41,991 bases of DNA from an uncultured Verrucomicrobiales bacterium (lineage in GTDB: Bacteria; Verrucomicrobiota; Verrucomicrobiia; Verrucomicrobiales; DEV007). The stretch spans positions 1 to 41,991 of the forward strand of contig CALLLI010000352.1 in NCBI GenBank assembly GCA_938082635.1, read 5' to 3'. Shown here piece by piece: positions 1-10,173 of this stretch; positions within the stretch are counted from its first letter, which is position 1; every line of letters begins with the position of its first letter. The notes under the pieces are model-generated. The model saw only the letters and a program-made list of their open reading frames with translations, was not told where the DNA came from and searched no databases. The position numbers were made by a program, and so were the translations under genes.

Positions 1-123
1 TTGGGCTCCGAGAACGCTGAGTATAAGAAGTTCAAACAATTGACAGGCGAGTTGATAGATCTCAGCATCGAGCTGTCGAAAGGGAAGATGGCCCGACTAC
101 GAAATCAGTCTGCCGATTCATGA
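1..123 (+). CDS. C-terminal end of an unidentified protein (partial)
   Basis: The frame is open from the first base and ends at a TGA at 121-123, giving the last 40 residues of a protein that begins outside the window. The tail is charged and probably helical, with alternating Lys/Glu and Leu/Ile (LTGELIDLSIELSKGKMARL). I do not recognise a family. The next remnant downstream is a beta-rich PKD-type protein of quite different composition, so this is probably a separate gene. Confidence 0.45.
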   Translation: MGSENAEYKKFKQLTGELIDLSIELSKGKMARLRNQSADS

Positions 124-208
124 GAACTTCCCACTCACGAGGTAGAGAAGCTTCCACTGCCACTGCTTGGGTCATGATCCCAAATGAAGGTGGAGCCACC
201 GCCCCCCC

Positions 209-1961
209 GTGGAGGCAGAGGCCGGGGGAAATCGCCACTTCTCGTTCTTACAAAACATCACACTAGACAGTCAGGAATCCGCTGGACCCATCACCAGTTA
301 CCAATGGGAACTGGTGGCTGGGAGGTATTCGACGACGCTCACCAACGCTGACACAGCACAGCCTGAGATCTACCTACCTCAGGATGGCACGTATCCTTTC
401 AAGCTCACCGTAGCCGATGCCGATGGAAACACCGACATCGATTACGTGACCTTGGCACGAGAAGCCTTGCCGCTGCATCTTGATCGCGATCAATCGGGTT
501 ACATCAATGACACGTTTGCCCTGAGCCCAATCATCTCCCGATGACCCATCGCATCGGCGCAATGGACCTTGATTGGGGGACCAGACGCGGTGACCATTGT
601 TGATACAACGGTGATGTTAGGGGCTGCGGGCGTCTACCAATTCCAGCTGCAGCTCTCCGATAGCGAGGGACAGACCATCGCTGACACGATGACCATCTCA
701 GCTGGCCGTCCAGTGGTCAGTAGCGTGGAGAATGCCTTTGTCGAACGTGACGGGCAGGTAGCCTTCGAGGCAGAGGACTATGAAGCAATCTTGCCTGGGC
801 GAGAAGATTGGCTCAGTAGCAACTGGATTCAAGGCGTCGGAAGCGATGCCTGCGCGAATGTCTTCGTGCAGGGTGGGCCTGACAGTGGGCTTCGAGATCG
901 CGAAGCTGAAGACTCTCCAGCCTTGGAGTTCCCCATTCGCTTTCGACGAGGCGGGACCTTCAATGTCTGGGTACGAATGCGCGGCGAAGATAGTGGCTCC
1001 GATAGTCTGCACGTCGGCTCCGAACTTCCTGTGACCGGCCTCAACGGCATTCGCCAGAATGATAGTAGCGATTGGTTATGGATTGGTGAAGTGCCTGGTA
1101 GTGGACCAGCCCAGGTCGTTGCGCGTGGTGGAGAGACGAAGATCTTCAGGGTGTGGCCTCGCGAAGATGGCGTGGACATCGACCGCATCGTGTTAGCCTT
1201 GGAACCGAATACGAATCCTGACGATGTGGTCAGCATCAAGCGAGGAGCCACCCGCCCCGGCTCCTGGCGTAATATCACAGCCGGCGCAGGCCCCGATCAG
1301 GCCGTGCAAGTGGGAGAGCGATTCACATTGGATGAGCTTGGATCCACAGGGCCCATCACGCAGTATGAAGGGCTCATCTCAGCCGGTCCGAGTAACACCG
1401 CCCTAAACAACCGAGCAACATTGACTCGGACCTATGCCAATCCAGGCACCTACGAAATCGATCTACGCGTTAAGAATGCCGCCGGGGATTTCCACGTGGA
1501 TGTAACGACCATCACGGTCTTGCCAGAGCAAGCGACGGTGGCGTTTGCAACGCTGGATCGCCGATCTCCATCCTGGCCAAACGGATTCCGCCATCGGTGG
1601 TATGATGGCGGATCCTGATCAGGACGGCATTGATAACATCGTCACCTTAACTTTTCCCAATATTGGAGACGGGGTCAATCCTGGCTCACACACCTATGCC
1701 ATGGACGAAACGCATCTTACATTCATCTACGCCCGCAGTGACAGCGCATTGGCTCTCGACCCCAGATTCGAGATCAGCAAAGACCACGACCACTGGAATG
1801 AAGTCTATCATGCTCTCGAAGGCGCAACAATCACCGTAGACGATGATGGCTATGGCCAAGACGCCAATGGCATTGGCATCGACAAGGTCACCGTCCGCAT
1901 GCCCATGAACGATCGGGAACGCTTGTTTGCACGACTCACTGTGAACGTTCCTTCAATCTAG
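209..1961 (+). pseudogene. Broken surface-protein gene with PKD-like and carbohydrate-binding-like domains
   Basis: Three open segments read as one beta-rich exported protein. The first (209-544) and the start of the second carry PKD-like repeats (GPITSYQWELVAG; GVYQFQLQLSDSEGQTIADT). A domain starting FEAEDYEAI at about 765 resembles CBM6-type or GH115 C-terminal carbohydrate-binding modules, and another PKD-like repeat follows. The last segment has the Asp-rich linker typical of verrucomicrobial surface proteins (DPDQDGIDNI). Lesions: an in-frame TGA at 542-544 that splits one PKD unit, a frameshift near 1540-1560, and probably another at the C7 run at 202-208, since coding-like sequence continues upstream in another frame. 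It is either a pseudogene or an assembly with indel errors. Its likely role was binding of polysaccharide or other surface polymer. Confidence 0.7.
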
Positions 1962-1974
1962 ATCGATCAAGCTC

Positions 1975-2736
1975 CTAGAGCTGATCTGTCCGGGCATAAC
2001 CATGCTCCCTTCGGAGTGCCCCCGGATCACTAACAAAGACAATATAAACCTGACCTAGAGCGTTGTCGAGAGGGCGGTTCCATCCATAAACCAAATCGCA
2101 GGTCACGAAGCCCCGTGCTTTCATGTAGGCGATGACATCATCTAGCTGCGGGGCTCTCTTCATGAACTCGAACAAGGACACTTCGAGAACGATCACTTCC
2201 GTGTCGCCTAAAATCTCTGTGGCTCCATCTAGCGCATCCAACTCGGCCCCCTGGATATCTATCTTGATCAAGTAGGGCCCCGGACATCCGTGCTCTTTGA
2301 CGACGTCGTCGATACGGACTTGAGGCACAGTGACTTCTTCACCGTCGGCCACCGAACCCATGGTCTCTTTGTAAAGGGAGGAACCATCAAGCTGATGGGA
2401 GTGTACGTTAAAGGTGACCTCCCCGGCAGCCAGCCCAGCCGCCGCTAGCACATAGTTCCCTTGGTAGCGTTGCAGGATTCATTTCAAGTCGCCCTCGAAG
2501 GCCTTGAGAGCTTCGACGAGGAGGAAGTAAGCTTTCGGAAAGGCTTCGTAAAGTTCTGGTGTGCCCGTTGCCACGCCGACATCAACTAACGTTCCAGGCT
2601 TGAAGCCGCTCGCATTCAAATGTTCATAACACTCCCCCAACGTCTCACGAATTGACCCCGAACCGCTCGCAATTGGTCGCACGTCATACCCACATCGCCT
2701 AATTACTTGGCGTACAACATCTTTGATCCGAAGCAT
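1975..2736 (-). pseudogene. FkbM-family methyltransferase interrupted by in-frame TGA
   Basis: Two segments in the same frame (2736-2482 and 2478-1975) together give about 253 residues of a FkbM-type SAM-dependent methyltransferase, a family that usually O-methylates sugars or other small hydroxyl groups. The SAM-binding glycine-rich motif (LVDVGVATGTPELYEAFP) is in the N-terminal part. The later family signatures (LIKIDIQGAELDALDGA, then VIVLEVSLFEF) are in the C-terminal part. The TGA at 2481-2479 falls where a sense codon such as GAA is expected, and both flanks keep family-like sequence, so one base change could explain it. The enzyme would be non-functional unless the stop is a sequencing error. 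It lies beside another broken gene. Confidence 0.75.
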
Positions 2737-2901
2737 AAGTTTGGGTGAAGCCGAAGGTCCTCATTTTACCCCTCATTAAGTCCCGATCCTGAGTCAACAG
2801 TCAACCAATCCAAAAGACATCTCATTCTAAATCTAGTCCTTAGGCTTTCGTGACTATCACGCTGCCAGCGTTCAATAAAACTCACTGCTAACCCACAGCC
2901 T

Positions 2902-4332
2902 CTAGGCGTGGATGATGTCGTGGACAATGTGACCATGCACATCGGTGAGGCGCATGTCGCGGCCGTCGAATCGGTAGGTGAGACGTTTGTGGTCCATGCC
3001 TAACAGGTGCAGCATGGTGGCATGGAGGTCGTGGATTTCGACTCGGTTCTCGACCGTGCGATAGCCGTATTCGTCTGTGGCACCGTAAGCCATGCCGCCT
3101 TTGACACCGCCTCCAGCGAGCCAGACGGAGAAACCGAAGGGGTTGTGATCGCGACCGGTGCTGCCTTGGGCGAAGGGCGTGCGACCGAATTCACCAGCGA
3201 AAACAACGAGGGTTTCGTCTAACAACCCACGTGCTTTGAGATCAGTTAGGAGACCAGCAATCGGTTGATCAACGGCACGCGCGTTGTTGCCGTGGTTGTC
3301 TTTGATATTGTTATGGGCATCCCAGCGATCCGCTCCTTTGATGCGTGGACAGGTGAGTTCGACAAATCGGACACCTTTCTCAACCATGCGCCGAGCCATT
3401 AAACACTGCACGGCGTAGAGGCGTGTTTGTTCGTAATCGGCATCGCAGCCGTAAAGTTTCTTAGTGGCATCGGTCTCGCCTTTGAGGTCGACGAGTTCTG
3501 GCACTGCGGCCTGCATGCGGTAGGCCATTTCATAGTTGGCGATGGCCGACTCCAGCTGATCCACCTGCCCCATGCGCTCGAGCACGCCTTGGTCGAGCTT
3601 GCGAAGGAGCTGTAACTTCCGATTCTGAATCGCCGGCTCGGCTTCGAGAGGTTGGACATTAGCCAACGGTGTCTTCCCGGCGCGGAAGAGCGTGCCCTGA
3701 TAACTGGCAGGAAGGAAGCCGCTGCCAAAGTTATCGACACCGCCAGAGGGAATGAGCCCACCATTGAGCACGACGAAGCCCGGGAGATTGTTGCACTCGC
3801 TGCCGAGTCCGTAACCGACCCAAGCCCCCATGCTAGGGCGCCCTTGTTGACTGAAGCCGCTGTGGAGAAAGAAGTTGGCCTGATTGTGCTCAGAGAATCC
3901 AGCGGTCATCGACCGGATGACGCAGATATCGTCCATGCGTGTGGCGATGTGAGGAAACAGATCGCTGACGGGCAGGCCACTTTGCCCATACTGATTAAAG
4001 TCCCAGTGCGACTTGAAGACAGTTCCAATGTTATCAAACTGCGTCGCCTCCATCTTCGGGCGAAAGGGCTCGCCATGCTCTTTGGCTAGTCGGGGTTTCG
4101 GATCGAAGGAATCGACCTGGGAAACACCGCCATCCATGTAGAGGAAGATGACGTTCTTAGCGCGCCGCTTGGCATGCGTCTGCTGCGGAGCCATGGAGAG
4201 TCCTCGATTGAGAGCGCCATAGCCACGATCCTGCGAGAGCGCGCTGAGCGCTAAAGCGCCAAAGCCATTGGCACAGTTTCGCAGCATGCTGCGTCGGCTA
4301 ATGGGCGAGTTTTGGAATCTTCCGCAATGCAT
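2902..4332 (-). CDS. DUF1501 family Tat-exported protein
   Basis: This 476-residue protein belongs to the DUF1501 family, which has an alkaline-phosphatase/sulfatase-like fold and is much expanded in Planctomycetota and Verrucomicrobiota. The N-terminus has a twin-arginine signal (SRRSMLRNCANGFGALALSA), so it should be exported folded. Family landmarks are NVIFLYMDGGVSQVDSFDPK early, then GFSEHNQANFFLHSGF, VVFAGEFGRTPF and GRDHNPFGFSVWLAGGGVKG. It starts 9 bases after the stop of the PSCyt1/DUF1553 gene, so the two are almost certainly cotranscribed, as is usual for this pair. The biochemical role of the pair is not established. Roles in extracellular polymer or sulfated-polysaccharide degradation have been proposed from genomic context. 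Length and ends look intact. Confidence 0.93.
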   Translation of the reverse strand: MHCGRFQNSPISRRSMLRNCANGFGALALSALSQDRGYGALNRGLSMAPQQTHAKRRAKNVIFLYMDGGVSQVDSFDPKPRLAKEHGEPFRPKMEATQFDNIGTVFKSHWDFNQYGQSGLPVSDLFPHIATRMDDICVIRSMTAGFSEHNQANFFLHSGFSQQGRPSMGAWVGYGLGSECNNLPGFVVLNGGLIPSGGVDNFGSGFLPASYQGTLFRAGKTPLANVQPLEAEPAIQNRKLQLLRKLDQGVLERMGQVDQLESAIANYEMAYRMQAAVPELVDLKGETDATKKLYGCDADYEQTRLYAVQCLMARRMVEKGVRFVELTCPRIKGADRWDAHNNIKDNHGNNARAVDQPIAGLLTDLKARGLLDETLVVFAGEFGRTPFAQGSTGRDHNPFGFSVWLAGGGVKGGMAYGATDEYGYRTVENRVEIHDLHATMLHLLGMDHKRLTYRFDGRDMRLTDVHGHIVHDIIHA

Positions 4333-4341
4333 GAGATTTCG

Positions 4342-7300
4342 TTAGTTAATGAAGATGAATTCCTTCACGTTGACCAAAGTGTGGGCGAGATCTTTCCAGG
4401 CGGGCACCGCCTCGCCTTCGTACAGCGTTCGTTGCTTTGCCAGGAAAGCGGTGGCTGCTTCCGTCTCCCAAGATTCGGGGGCGCGACCGAAGGCCTGCCA
4501 GTATGCCTTCTCAATGCGCTGCCCATCGCTCAAGGAAGCGTCCTCCAGGAGTTGCTTGGCCCAGCGTTCAGCTTCCTGATGCACGAGTTCGTTGTTGAGC
4601 AGCATGAGTGGCTGCGCAGGCGAGCTGGAGACGTTGCGCTTGCCGATAGCCGTGAACGGCGTGGGCTTGTCGAAAGCGACCAGGAGAGGCTCCATGTGAT
4701 TGCGGCGCCCTTCGATATAGACACTGCGGCGCCCGTCTCCATCCAAAGGCCCAGTGCCCGCGGGGCTACGATTGCTTCTCATGAAATCAGAGATGTGCAC
4801 CATGACACTCTTGCCATAGAGCTTGCGATCAAGTCGCCCAGACACATGCAACAAGTGATCGCGGATGGCTTCGCCCGTGAGACGCCGGATGGGCATGCGA
4901 TGCACCAGGAGATTCGTAGGATCAATGGCCGCCTTGTCAGGGTAAGGCTGGCTACTCATCCGATAGGTCTGTGAGAGCACGAGTTCGCGGAGGAGTCGTT
5001 TCGTAGACCAGCCTTGCTCATGGACAAAGCGATACGCTAGGTGGTCTAACAACGCTGGATGCGACGGCTTGGTCCCGGCAGAGCCGAAATTATCCACGGT
5101 CTCAACGATGCCTCGTCCGAAGAGGTGGTGCCAAGCGCGGTTGACAAAGACACGCGCGGTGAGCGGGTTGTCTGCGGAGATGATCTGGTGAGCGAGCTGC
5201 AAACGTCCGCTGCCATTGGCCGGGAGCGTTTCGGCTCCGGTAGCAAGCGCATCGAGCAAATGCCCACGACGCACCGGCTCTGGACTGAGCGTGCGATAGT
5301 TGCCACGGAAATGGACGGGCTCGTCCTCCGCACTGCCATCCATGAGAGCAAGGGCTCGGATGGGCTTCGGAATCAGGCTCTCGGCTTCGGCACGGGCCTT
5401 GGCGAACCGTTCGCGCACTGCTTTCACACGCGGCGATGCGGAGACATCGATCAGTTGGGACCGAAACAGTAGCCAGTCCACGAGCACGAGTTGATCTTGA
5501 TCAGCACGCCCGCTTTGCCAGCCATCTACTGCTCTATCAAAGAGGCGATTGTAAGCAACGTTTACATTGCCAGGCTCTTTCAGCGCTGTCTTCAAATGAG
5601 GATTTGTTACAAAGGCAGTCTTCGGTTGGTCATGGCTAAACTGCACGCGACTGAGACTAAAGTTCGACTCGGGAGTGAACTCCACATGGACACGATGACC
5701 GATGTACTTGCTGACATCGTGAGAGACCCATTGATAGCCTGGCTCTTTCGACTCAAGATTCTTGCGCAGGCGAGCACTATGGAGCGGCCCCTGGCAGACC
5801 CGATGCGAGTCCACAGCCAGGAACAACTTTGCCTTGCCTCGATAACGGATCCACAAACGATCCCCAGTGACTTCGAACGTCTTCGTGCGGATCAGGCCGG
5901 TGAATTTCTCGCTCAGCAAATCACTGTGGGCTGCTGCCTCTATGGCGAGTCCGGAAGGAAGGACACTGCCAGTAGCCACCGGGCTCTTTCCAAAGCGGTG
6001 ACCACTGACATACCAACCAACATCCTCTTTAGAATAATCTGCGATGACGTCTTTCGTATCATCAAAGGGCCTTTCGATGGGAGTGAGATCGAGTTCTCCT
6101 TTACGCGTCGTTTCAATGACGATCTGCTTGGCCACTTCGGTTGCGCTGCGCTTCTCTTCATCTAACCAGCGCTCAAGCACCTTAGCGGTCTCTTTCTCTA
6201 TAACCGGGAAGAGTGGGTGGCGGGGATTCTTCGCGTCGTCCTTGGCAAGGGCCGCCCAATCGATCTCGCCATCTGCCCGCTTGAGGAAGTATTCGCGACT
6301 CATGGCTTGGCGCAGCGCCTTGTCCTCTTCCGAGCGGAGTTCCTCTAGAGTCTCGGCGGCCTGCGTTTGAGCCTCAGGGTCTGAAATATCGGCTAACTGA
6401 TAGTTCGAACTCTGCAGGTAACCGAAGAGCCGGTAGTAGTCCTTCGTGGTGATGGCTTCGAACTTGTGATCGTGACAGCGCGCACACGCCACGGTCTGCC
6501 CGAGGAAGGCTTTGGAGAAGACATCGATCTGATTCGACATGCGCACGCATTCGTCATCGCGAATGTCCACCGGCGAGTGCGTAGCTTCACCTAGATGCCA
6601 GAAACCGGTTCCTTGAATGGATTCATTCGTGCGGCTCTTAGCGTCAATGCGAGGTTTCTCCACGAGATCACCAGCGACGTGCTCGACGAGGAAGTCATCG
6701 TAAGGAACATCAGTATTTAAAGCCCGAATAACATAATCACGGTAGCGCCAGGCATGCGGGATGGCGAAGTCTTGCTCGTGGCCCCACGTTTCTGCGAAAC
6801 GAACGAGGTCCAACCAATGCTGGCCCCAGTGTTCGCCAAAGTGTTGGGATCTCAGGAGGTCATCGACCACCGCCTCATAGGCAGCCTCGGTGGGCTCGGC
6901 CAGAAAGGCTTGGACTTGCTCTGGAGTCGGCGGCAAGCCCGTGAGGTCAAAGAAGATGCGACGAATGAGGACCTGAGGAGAAGCGGGGGCACTCGGAGAG
7001 AGCTTGGCCTCTTCAAGTTTCGCAAGGACGAACGGGTCGACCGATTGTTGAGGCCAATCGGTCTGCTTCACCACGGGTGTCGCTGGCAGCGTCACTTTCT
7101 GCCAGGACCAGTGGGCCGCCTTGCGCGCGGCCACGTCGATACTATCGGCAGCCTTGGCCACAGCATCACTCCCGCCCTCGCGAGGATCGTAGGCGCCGTC
7201 GGCAACCCATTGTGTCAGGTCGGCGATCTGCGCGTCGGTAAGACGTTTCTTCGGCGGCATCTGAAGGTCCGTTTCCTCATAGCCAATGGCACGAATCATC

Positions 7301-7554
7301 AGACTCGCATCCGGATCACCCGGGATCAGTGCTGGACCCGAATCTCCACCAATCTGCCAGCCCGCCTTGGAGTCGAGCAGGAGCCCGGCTTTCTGCTTCG
7401 TGTCTGCCGCATGGCAATCGTAGCAAGCATCCGCCAGAAGAGGCCGGATCTTGGCCTCAAAGAAGGTGGCCCGAGGGTCTTCCGCCAGTGCCGGAAGGAT
7501 GGCCAGGGACGTCAGGAAGAGGCAAATCAATCGCATAGTCCAATCTAACCCCAT
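4342..7554 (-). CDS. PSCyt1-DUF1549-DUF1553 exported protein
   Basis: This 1070-residue protein has a signal peptide (hydrophobic [16 protein letters not shown]). A PSCyt1 cytochrome-like domain follows, with CYDCH at about 44-48 and the [10 protein letters not shown] motif. Next comes DUF1549 ([18 protein letters not shown] at about 205; [18 protein letters not shown]; a second Cxx[11 protein letters not shown], near 360), a central beta-rich stretch, and C-terminal DUF1553 ([39 protein letters not shown] motif; [11 protein letters not shown]). The start could be 7554 or the ATG at 7536; the latter gives a conventional signal peptide, and neither has a clear Shine-Dalgarno site. It is the first gene of a pair with the DUF1501 gene. 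Whether the CxxCH motifs bind haem in this family is not established. Confidence 0.93.
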   Translation of the reverse strand: MGLDWTMRLICLFLTSLAILPALAEDPRATFFEAKIRPLLADACYDCHAADTKQKAGLLLDSKAGWQIGGDSGPALIPGDPDASLMIRAIGYEETDLQMPPKKRLTDAQIADLTQWVADGAYDPREGGSDAVAKAADSIDVAARKAAHWSWQKVTLPATPVVKQTDWPQQSVDPFVLAKLEEAKLSPSAPASPQVLIRRIFFDLTGLPPTPEQVQAFLAEPTEAAYEAVVDDLLRSQHFGEHWGQHWLDLVRFAETWGHEQDFAIPHAWRYRDYVIRALNTDVPYDDFLVEHVAGDLVEKPRIDAKSRTNESIQGTGFWHLGEATHSPVDIRDDECVRMSNQIDVFSKAFLGQTVACARCHDHKFEAITTKDYYRLFGYLQSSNYQLADISDPEAQTQAAETLEELRSEEDKALRQAMSREYFLKRADGEIDWAALAKDDAKNPRHPLFPVIEKETAKVLERWLDEEKRSATEVAKQIVIETTRKGELDLTPIERPFDDTKDVIADYSKEDVGWYVSGHRFGKSPVATGSVLPSGLAIEAAAHSDLLSEKFTGLIRTKTFEVTGDRLWIRYRGKAKLFLAVDSHRVCQGPLHSARLRKNLESKEPGYQWVSHDVSKYIGHRVHVEFTPESNFSLSRVQFSHDQPKTAFVTNPHLKTALKEPGNVNVAYNRLFDRAVDGWQSGRADQDQLVLVDWLLFRSQLIDVSASPRVKAVRERFAKARAEAESLIPKPIRALALMDGSAEDEPVHFRGNYRTLSPEPVRRGHLLDALATGAETLPANGSGRLQLAHQIISADNPLTARVFVNRAWHHLFGRGIVETVDNFGSAGTKPSHPALLDHLAYRFVHEQGWSTKRLLRELVLSQTYRMSSQPYPDKAAIDPTNLLVHRMPIRRLTGEAIRDHLLHVSGRLDRKLYGKSVMVHISDFMRSNRSPAGTGPLDGDGRRSVYIEGRRNHMEPLLVAFDKPTPFTAIGKRNVSSSPAQPLMLLNNELVHQEAERWAKQLLEDASLSDGQRIEKAYWQAFGRAPESWETEAATAFLAKQRTLYEGEAVPAWKDLAHTLVNVKEFIFIN

Positions 7555-7562
7555 AAAGCGCA

Positions 7563-7594
7563 GAACGCCGCTAGGAATGCTCCCAGCGGCGTTC
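7563..7594 (-). terminator. Terminator-like hairpin downstream of mscL
   Basis: A perfect 10 bp inverted repeat (GAACGCCGCT at 7563-7572 and its complement at 7585-7594) with a 12-base loop lies 27 bases after the mscL stop and just before the PSCyt1 gene. On the minus strand it is followed by a short T-containing stretch (TGCGCTTTA), so it is a weak-tailed intrinsic terminator candidate. Confidence 0.55.
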
Positions 7595-7620
7595 GCAAAT
7601 CTGTATTAGGAAAGGAGAGC

Positions 7621-8028
7621 TTAGCCCTTCTTCAGCGAATCGCGGATTTCGCGGAGGAGCTTGAGGTCCTCTGGATCCTCTTTGAACTCAGGCTCACCTT
7701 CGATGGCGACGCGGGCTTTATTCACCATCCTGATCATCATGAAGATACACACGGCGATGATGGTGAAATCGATGATGCTTTGAATAAAGGATCCATAGGC
7801 GAGGTTATTCGCTACCATCTCCCCGGCCTCGTTTGGAACTTCGCCAAGCTTGTAGACAAAGCTGGAGAAATTCGCTCCTCCGGAAAACTTGCCGACTATT
7901 GCCATGATCACATTCTCAACTAAGGAAGTCACGATCTTGCCAAAAGCTCCTCCGATGATCACGCCGACGGCCATGTCCATGACGTTGCCTTTCATGGCAA
8001 TACCCTTGAACTCAATCATAAATACCAT
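7621..8028 (-). CDS. mscL: Large-conductance mechanosensitive channel MscL
   Basis: This 135-residue protein is a standard-length MscL, the pentameric inner-membrane channel that opens at high membrane tension to release solutes during hypo-osmotic shock. The N-terminal amphipathic helix and TM1 carry the family signature (EFKGIAMKGNVMDMAVGVII). A periplasmic loop (about 45-75) precedes TM2 (FIQSIIDFTIIAVCIFMMIR), and the C-terminal bundle helix ends LLREIRDSLKKG. The ATG at 8028 is preferred over the internal ATG at 8019 because it aligns with the usual MscL N-terminus. It is transcribed divergently from ruvA. Confidence 0.97.
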   Translation of the reverse strand: MVFMIEFKGIAMKGNVMDMAVGVIIGGAFGKIVTSLVENVIMAIVGKFSGGANFSSFVYKLGEVPNEAGEMVANNLAYGSFIQSIIDFTIIAVCIFMMIRMVNKARVAIEGEPEFKEDPEDLKLLREIRDSLKKG

Positions 8029-8194
8029 ATTTGTAATATGTGTTAAGTTTGGAGTAGCGCAGCGTTAAAGCGTTTACCTTAAACGTCTTACCATTGGGTA
8101 GATTACGAAACTGATCCATCAAGTCACAACTAATTCGCGATTTCGTCATTATACCTATTCGTTTCTCTCCTTCTGCGCTTAATAACCGAAGTCT
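8029..8194. promoter_or_regulatory. Divergent mscL/ruvA intergenic region
   Basis: This 166-base AT-richer spacer separates two divergent start codons and must hold both promoters. A 15-base interrupted palindrome, CGTTTA-CCT-TAAACG, lies at 8071-8085 and could be an operator. I cannot place -10/-35 boxes with confidence and see no tRNA-like fold. Confidence 0.35.
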
Positions 8195-8803
8195 ATGATC
8201 ACGCACCTTAGCGGCGAACTTGTTGAAAGCCTTCCTAACCAAATCACCTTGGACGTGAACGGTGTGGGCTATCAGGTCCTCATTCCTCTCTCGACCTATG
8301 ACGTCATCGCTCACAAGAAGGGGCGCATCAAGATCCTCACACACCTTCAAGTACGTGAGGACGCCCACATTCTCTATGGATTTGCCACAGCAGCGGAGCG
8401 TAACCTCTTTCGTCTCCTCATCCAACGTGTGAGTGGCGTCGGGCCCAAGATCGCGCTGGCGGTGATCAGCGGCGTGTCCGTTGACGACTTTCAGGCGGCG
8501 GTGGTGCGAGGGGATGTGGAGTTCATTTCCCAGGTCAAAGGCCTCGGGAAGAAGACCACAGAGCGCATCGTGCTCGAGCTGAAGGACAAAGTGGGTGTCG
8601 TCGAGGCCTGGGGACAGTCTGCGGACGGCGAGGCGAGCCCTCAAGAGAGTGTGTTCAATGACGGTCTCCTCGCCCTTATTCATCTCGGTTACAAGCAGAC
8701 CGAGGCGAGCAAGGCCATCGCTCATCTACGTAAGAGCGGCGAGTACTCAGGGCAGTCCACGGTGGATGAAATCATTCGCGCTGGCTTGCGAATCCTGAAC
8801 TAG
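8195..8803 (+). CDS. ruvA: Holliday junction branch migration protein RuvA
   Basis: This 202-residue protein is full-length RuvA, which binds four-way DNA junctions as a tetramer and loads the RuvB motor for branch migration. The N-terminal OB-fold domain is at about 1-65 (MITHLSGELVE; VNGVGYQVLIPLSTYD). The central tandem helix-hairpin-helix region is at about 66-140 (FRLLIQRVSGVGPKIALAVI; QVKGLGKKTTERIVLELKDK). The C-terminal RuvB-binding domain follows a short linker (DGLLALIHLGYKQTEASKAI). The ATG at 8195 gives the canonical start. No ruvB or ruvC is adjacent. The next gene begins 21 bases downstream, so ruvA may head a short operon with the two cell-envelope-type genes. Confidence 0.97.
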   Translation: MITHLSGELVESLPNQITLDVNGVGYQVLIPLSTYDVIAHKKGRIKILTHLQVREDAHILYGFATAAERNLFRLLIQRVSGVGPKIALAVISGVSVDDFQAAVVRGDVEFISQVKGLGKKTTERIVLELKDKVGVVEAWGQSADGEASPQESVFNDGLLALIHLGYKQTEASKAIAHLRKSGEYSGQSTVDEIIRAGLRILN

Positions 8804-8824
8804 AGGCGAGACAAGGCAGGACGC

Positions 8825-10159
8825 ATGACCCACGACGAAGCCAAGGCTCGCATTGACGCCCTCCATCGCGCTTTCCCTAAAGAAGGTCTCTTTTCAGAGA
8901 AGACCTGGCGCTGGTCTCCGGAGCCCTTTCCGCTGCCCAAGTCCACAGTCAAACAACTCGAAAGGCTGGGTCCGTTGCTGCGCCGGTTTCAGGGCACCTG
9001 CAACACGTTCTATCACCGAAGCCTGAAGGGAACCTTGCCCAGCTGGATCGCGGAATATGCCGATGCGGGCAAGCCTGATTGGTTGCTGGAAATGTCCCGC
9101 GACAGCGCGATCAGGGACGAACTGCCCCAAGTCATCCGACCAGATCTCATCCTCACGGAAGATGGGCTCGCCATGGCAGAGATCGATAGCGTCCCGGGTG
9201 GTATCGGCGTGACCGCTTGGCTAAACGAAGTCTACAGCCAGTGGGACCCTACCAATCGCCTAATCGGCGGCAAAACGGGCATGCTCGCTGGCTTCCGCCG
9301 TGTCCTCATCAAAGGTGGCGATCTGCTCATCTCCGATGAGTCAGCCGACTACCGACCTGAAATGGCTTGGTTAGCGCGCCGACTCAATGAGGTCTTCTTT
9401 CACGAAGGCACCATCTGGCGAGCCCTCAAGGCCGATGACTTTCCCGCAGCGCACTACCGTGCCGTCTATCGCTTCTTCGAGCTCTTCGACCTCGATAACA
9501 TCGTCGGCGCGCGCCATCTCGGTCAACAAGTCAACGAAGGCATCGCCAAGGTCTCGCCTCCCTACAAGCCGTATCTCGAAGAGAAGCTTTGGCTATCCCT
9601 CTTTCACTCACACTTGCTTCGTCCGCACTGGATTCGCGAGCTTCGTGCCAGCAATGAGCAATTTCTCCGAACGATCATTCCAGAATCCTGGGTCGTCGAT
9701 CCCGCACCCCTCCCCCATCATGCGGTTCTGCCAGGACTGAACATCAACCACTGGGACGAACTCGCAAACTTCACTCAAAGCGAGCGCGAACTGGTGCTCA
9801 AGATCAGCGGCTTCTCAGAATTGGCCTGGGGCAGCCGCGGTGTGCATATCGGTCAAGACATGTCCCAACAAGAGTGGAAAGATACGCTCGACAACGCTCT
9901 CGCAAGCTTCGGCCATCACCCCTACATCATCCAACGCTTTCACAAAGGAAAGCGCGTCGTGCATCCTTACTGGGATCATGAGACCGGGAAGATCGAGCAG
10001 ATGGAAGGCCGCGTGCGCCTCTGCCCCTACTACCTGCCAGACGATGAAGGCAACGCAGCGCTCCACGGCGTGCTTGCCACGATCGTACCTGCAGAGAAGA
10101 AGCTCATTCACGGGATGAGCGAGGCCATTCTCGTGCCTTGCGTCATCGCGGACGAATAG
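8825..10159 (+). CDS. Uncharacterised protein, possibly ATP-grasp-like
   Basis: This 444-residue soluble protein has no signal peptide or membrane segment. Parts recall circularly permuted ATP-grasp enzymes: RPDLILTEDGLAMAEIDSVP at about 106-125 resembles the segment with the metal/nucleotide-binding acidic residue, followed by GGIGVTAWLNE, and PYIIQRFHKGKRVVHPYWD plus RVRLCPYYL near the C-terminus resemble the later half of that fold. If so, it would join a carboxylate to an amine or hydroxyl using ATP, but no substrate can be named. It sits between ruvA (21 bases upstream) and waaP (14 bases downstream), so cotranscription with waaP suggests an envelope-linked role. The family assignment is tentative; the gene itself is clear. 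Confidence 0.55.
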   Translation: MTHDEAKARIDALHRAFPKEGLFSEKTWRWSPEPFPLPKSTVKQLERLGPLLRRFQGTCNTFYHRSLKGTLPSWIAEYADAGKPDWLLEMSRDSAIRDELPQVIRPDLILTEDGLAMAEIDSVPGGIGVTAWLNEVYSQWDPTNRLIGGKTGMLAGFRRVLIKGGDLLISDESADYRPEMAWLARRLNEVFFHEGTIWRALKADDFPAAHYRAVYRFFELFDLDNIVGARHLGQQVNEGIAKVSPPYKPYLEEKLWLSLFHSHLLRPHWIRELRASNEQFLRTIIPESWVVDPAPLPHHAVLPGLNINHWDELANFTQSERELVLKISGFSELAWGSRGVHIGQDMSQQEWKDTLDNALASFGHHPYIIQRFHKGKRVVHPYWDHETGKIEQMEGRVRLCPYYLPDDEGNAALHGVLATIVPAEKKLIHGMSEAILVPCVIADE

Positions 10160-10173
10160 GTTTCCCTACCCTT

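Noticed and set aside
542-2481. TGA recoding (selenocysteine or reassigned TGA) to explain two in-frame TGA codons
   Set aside because: Neither site is where a redox Cys/Sec is expected, no SECIS-like hairpin was evident, and TGA ends intact genes here, including in ATGA overlaps.
4312-4974. Long plus-strand open frame over the end of the PSCyt1/DUF1553 gene
   Set aside because: It is antisense to conserved DUF1553 motifs. The same applies to the plus-strand frames at 6754-7548 and 5491-6165.
8012-8725. Long open frame (237 codons) on the minus strand opposite ruvA
   Set aside because: It lies antisense to a clear RuvA gene with full family motifs; its translation shows no family-like pattern.
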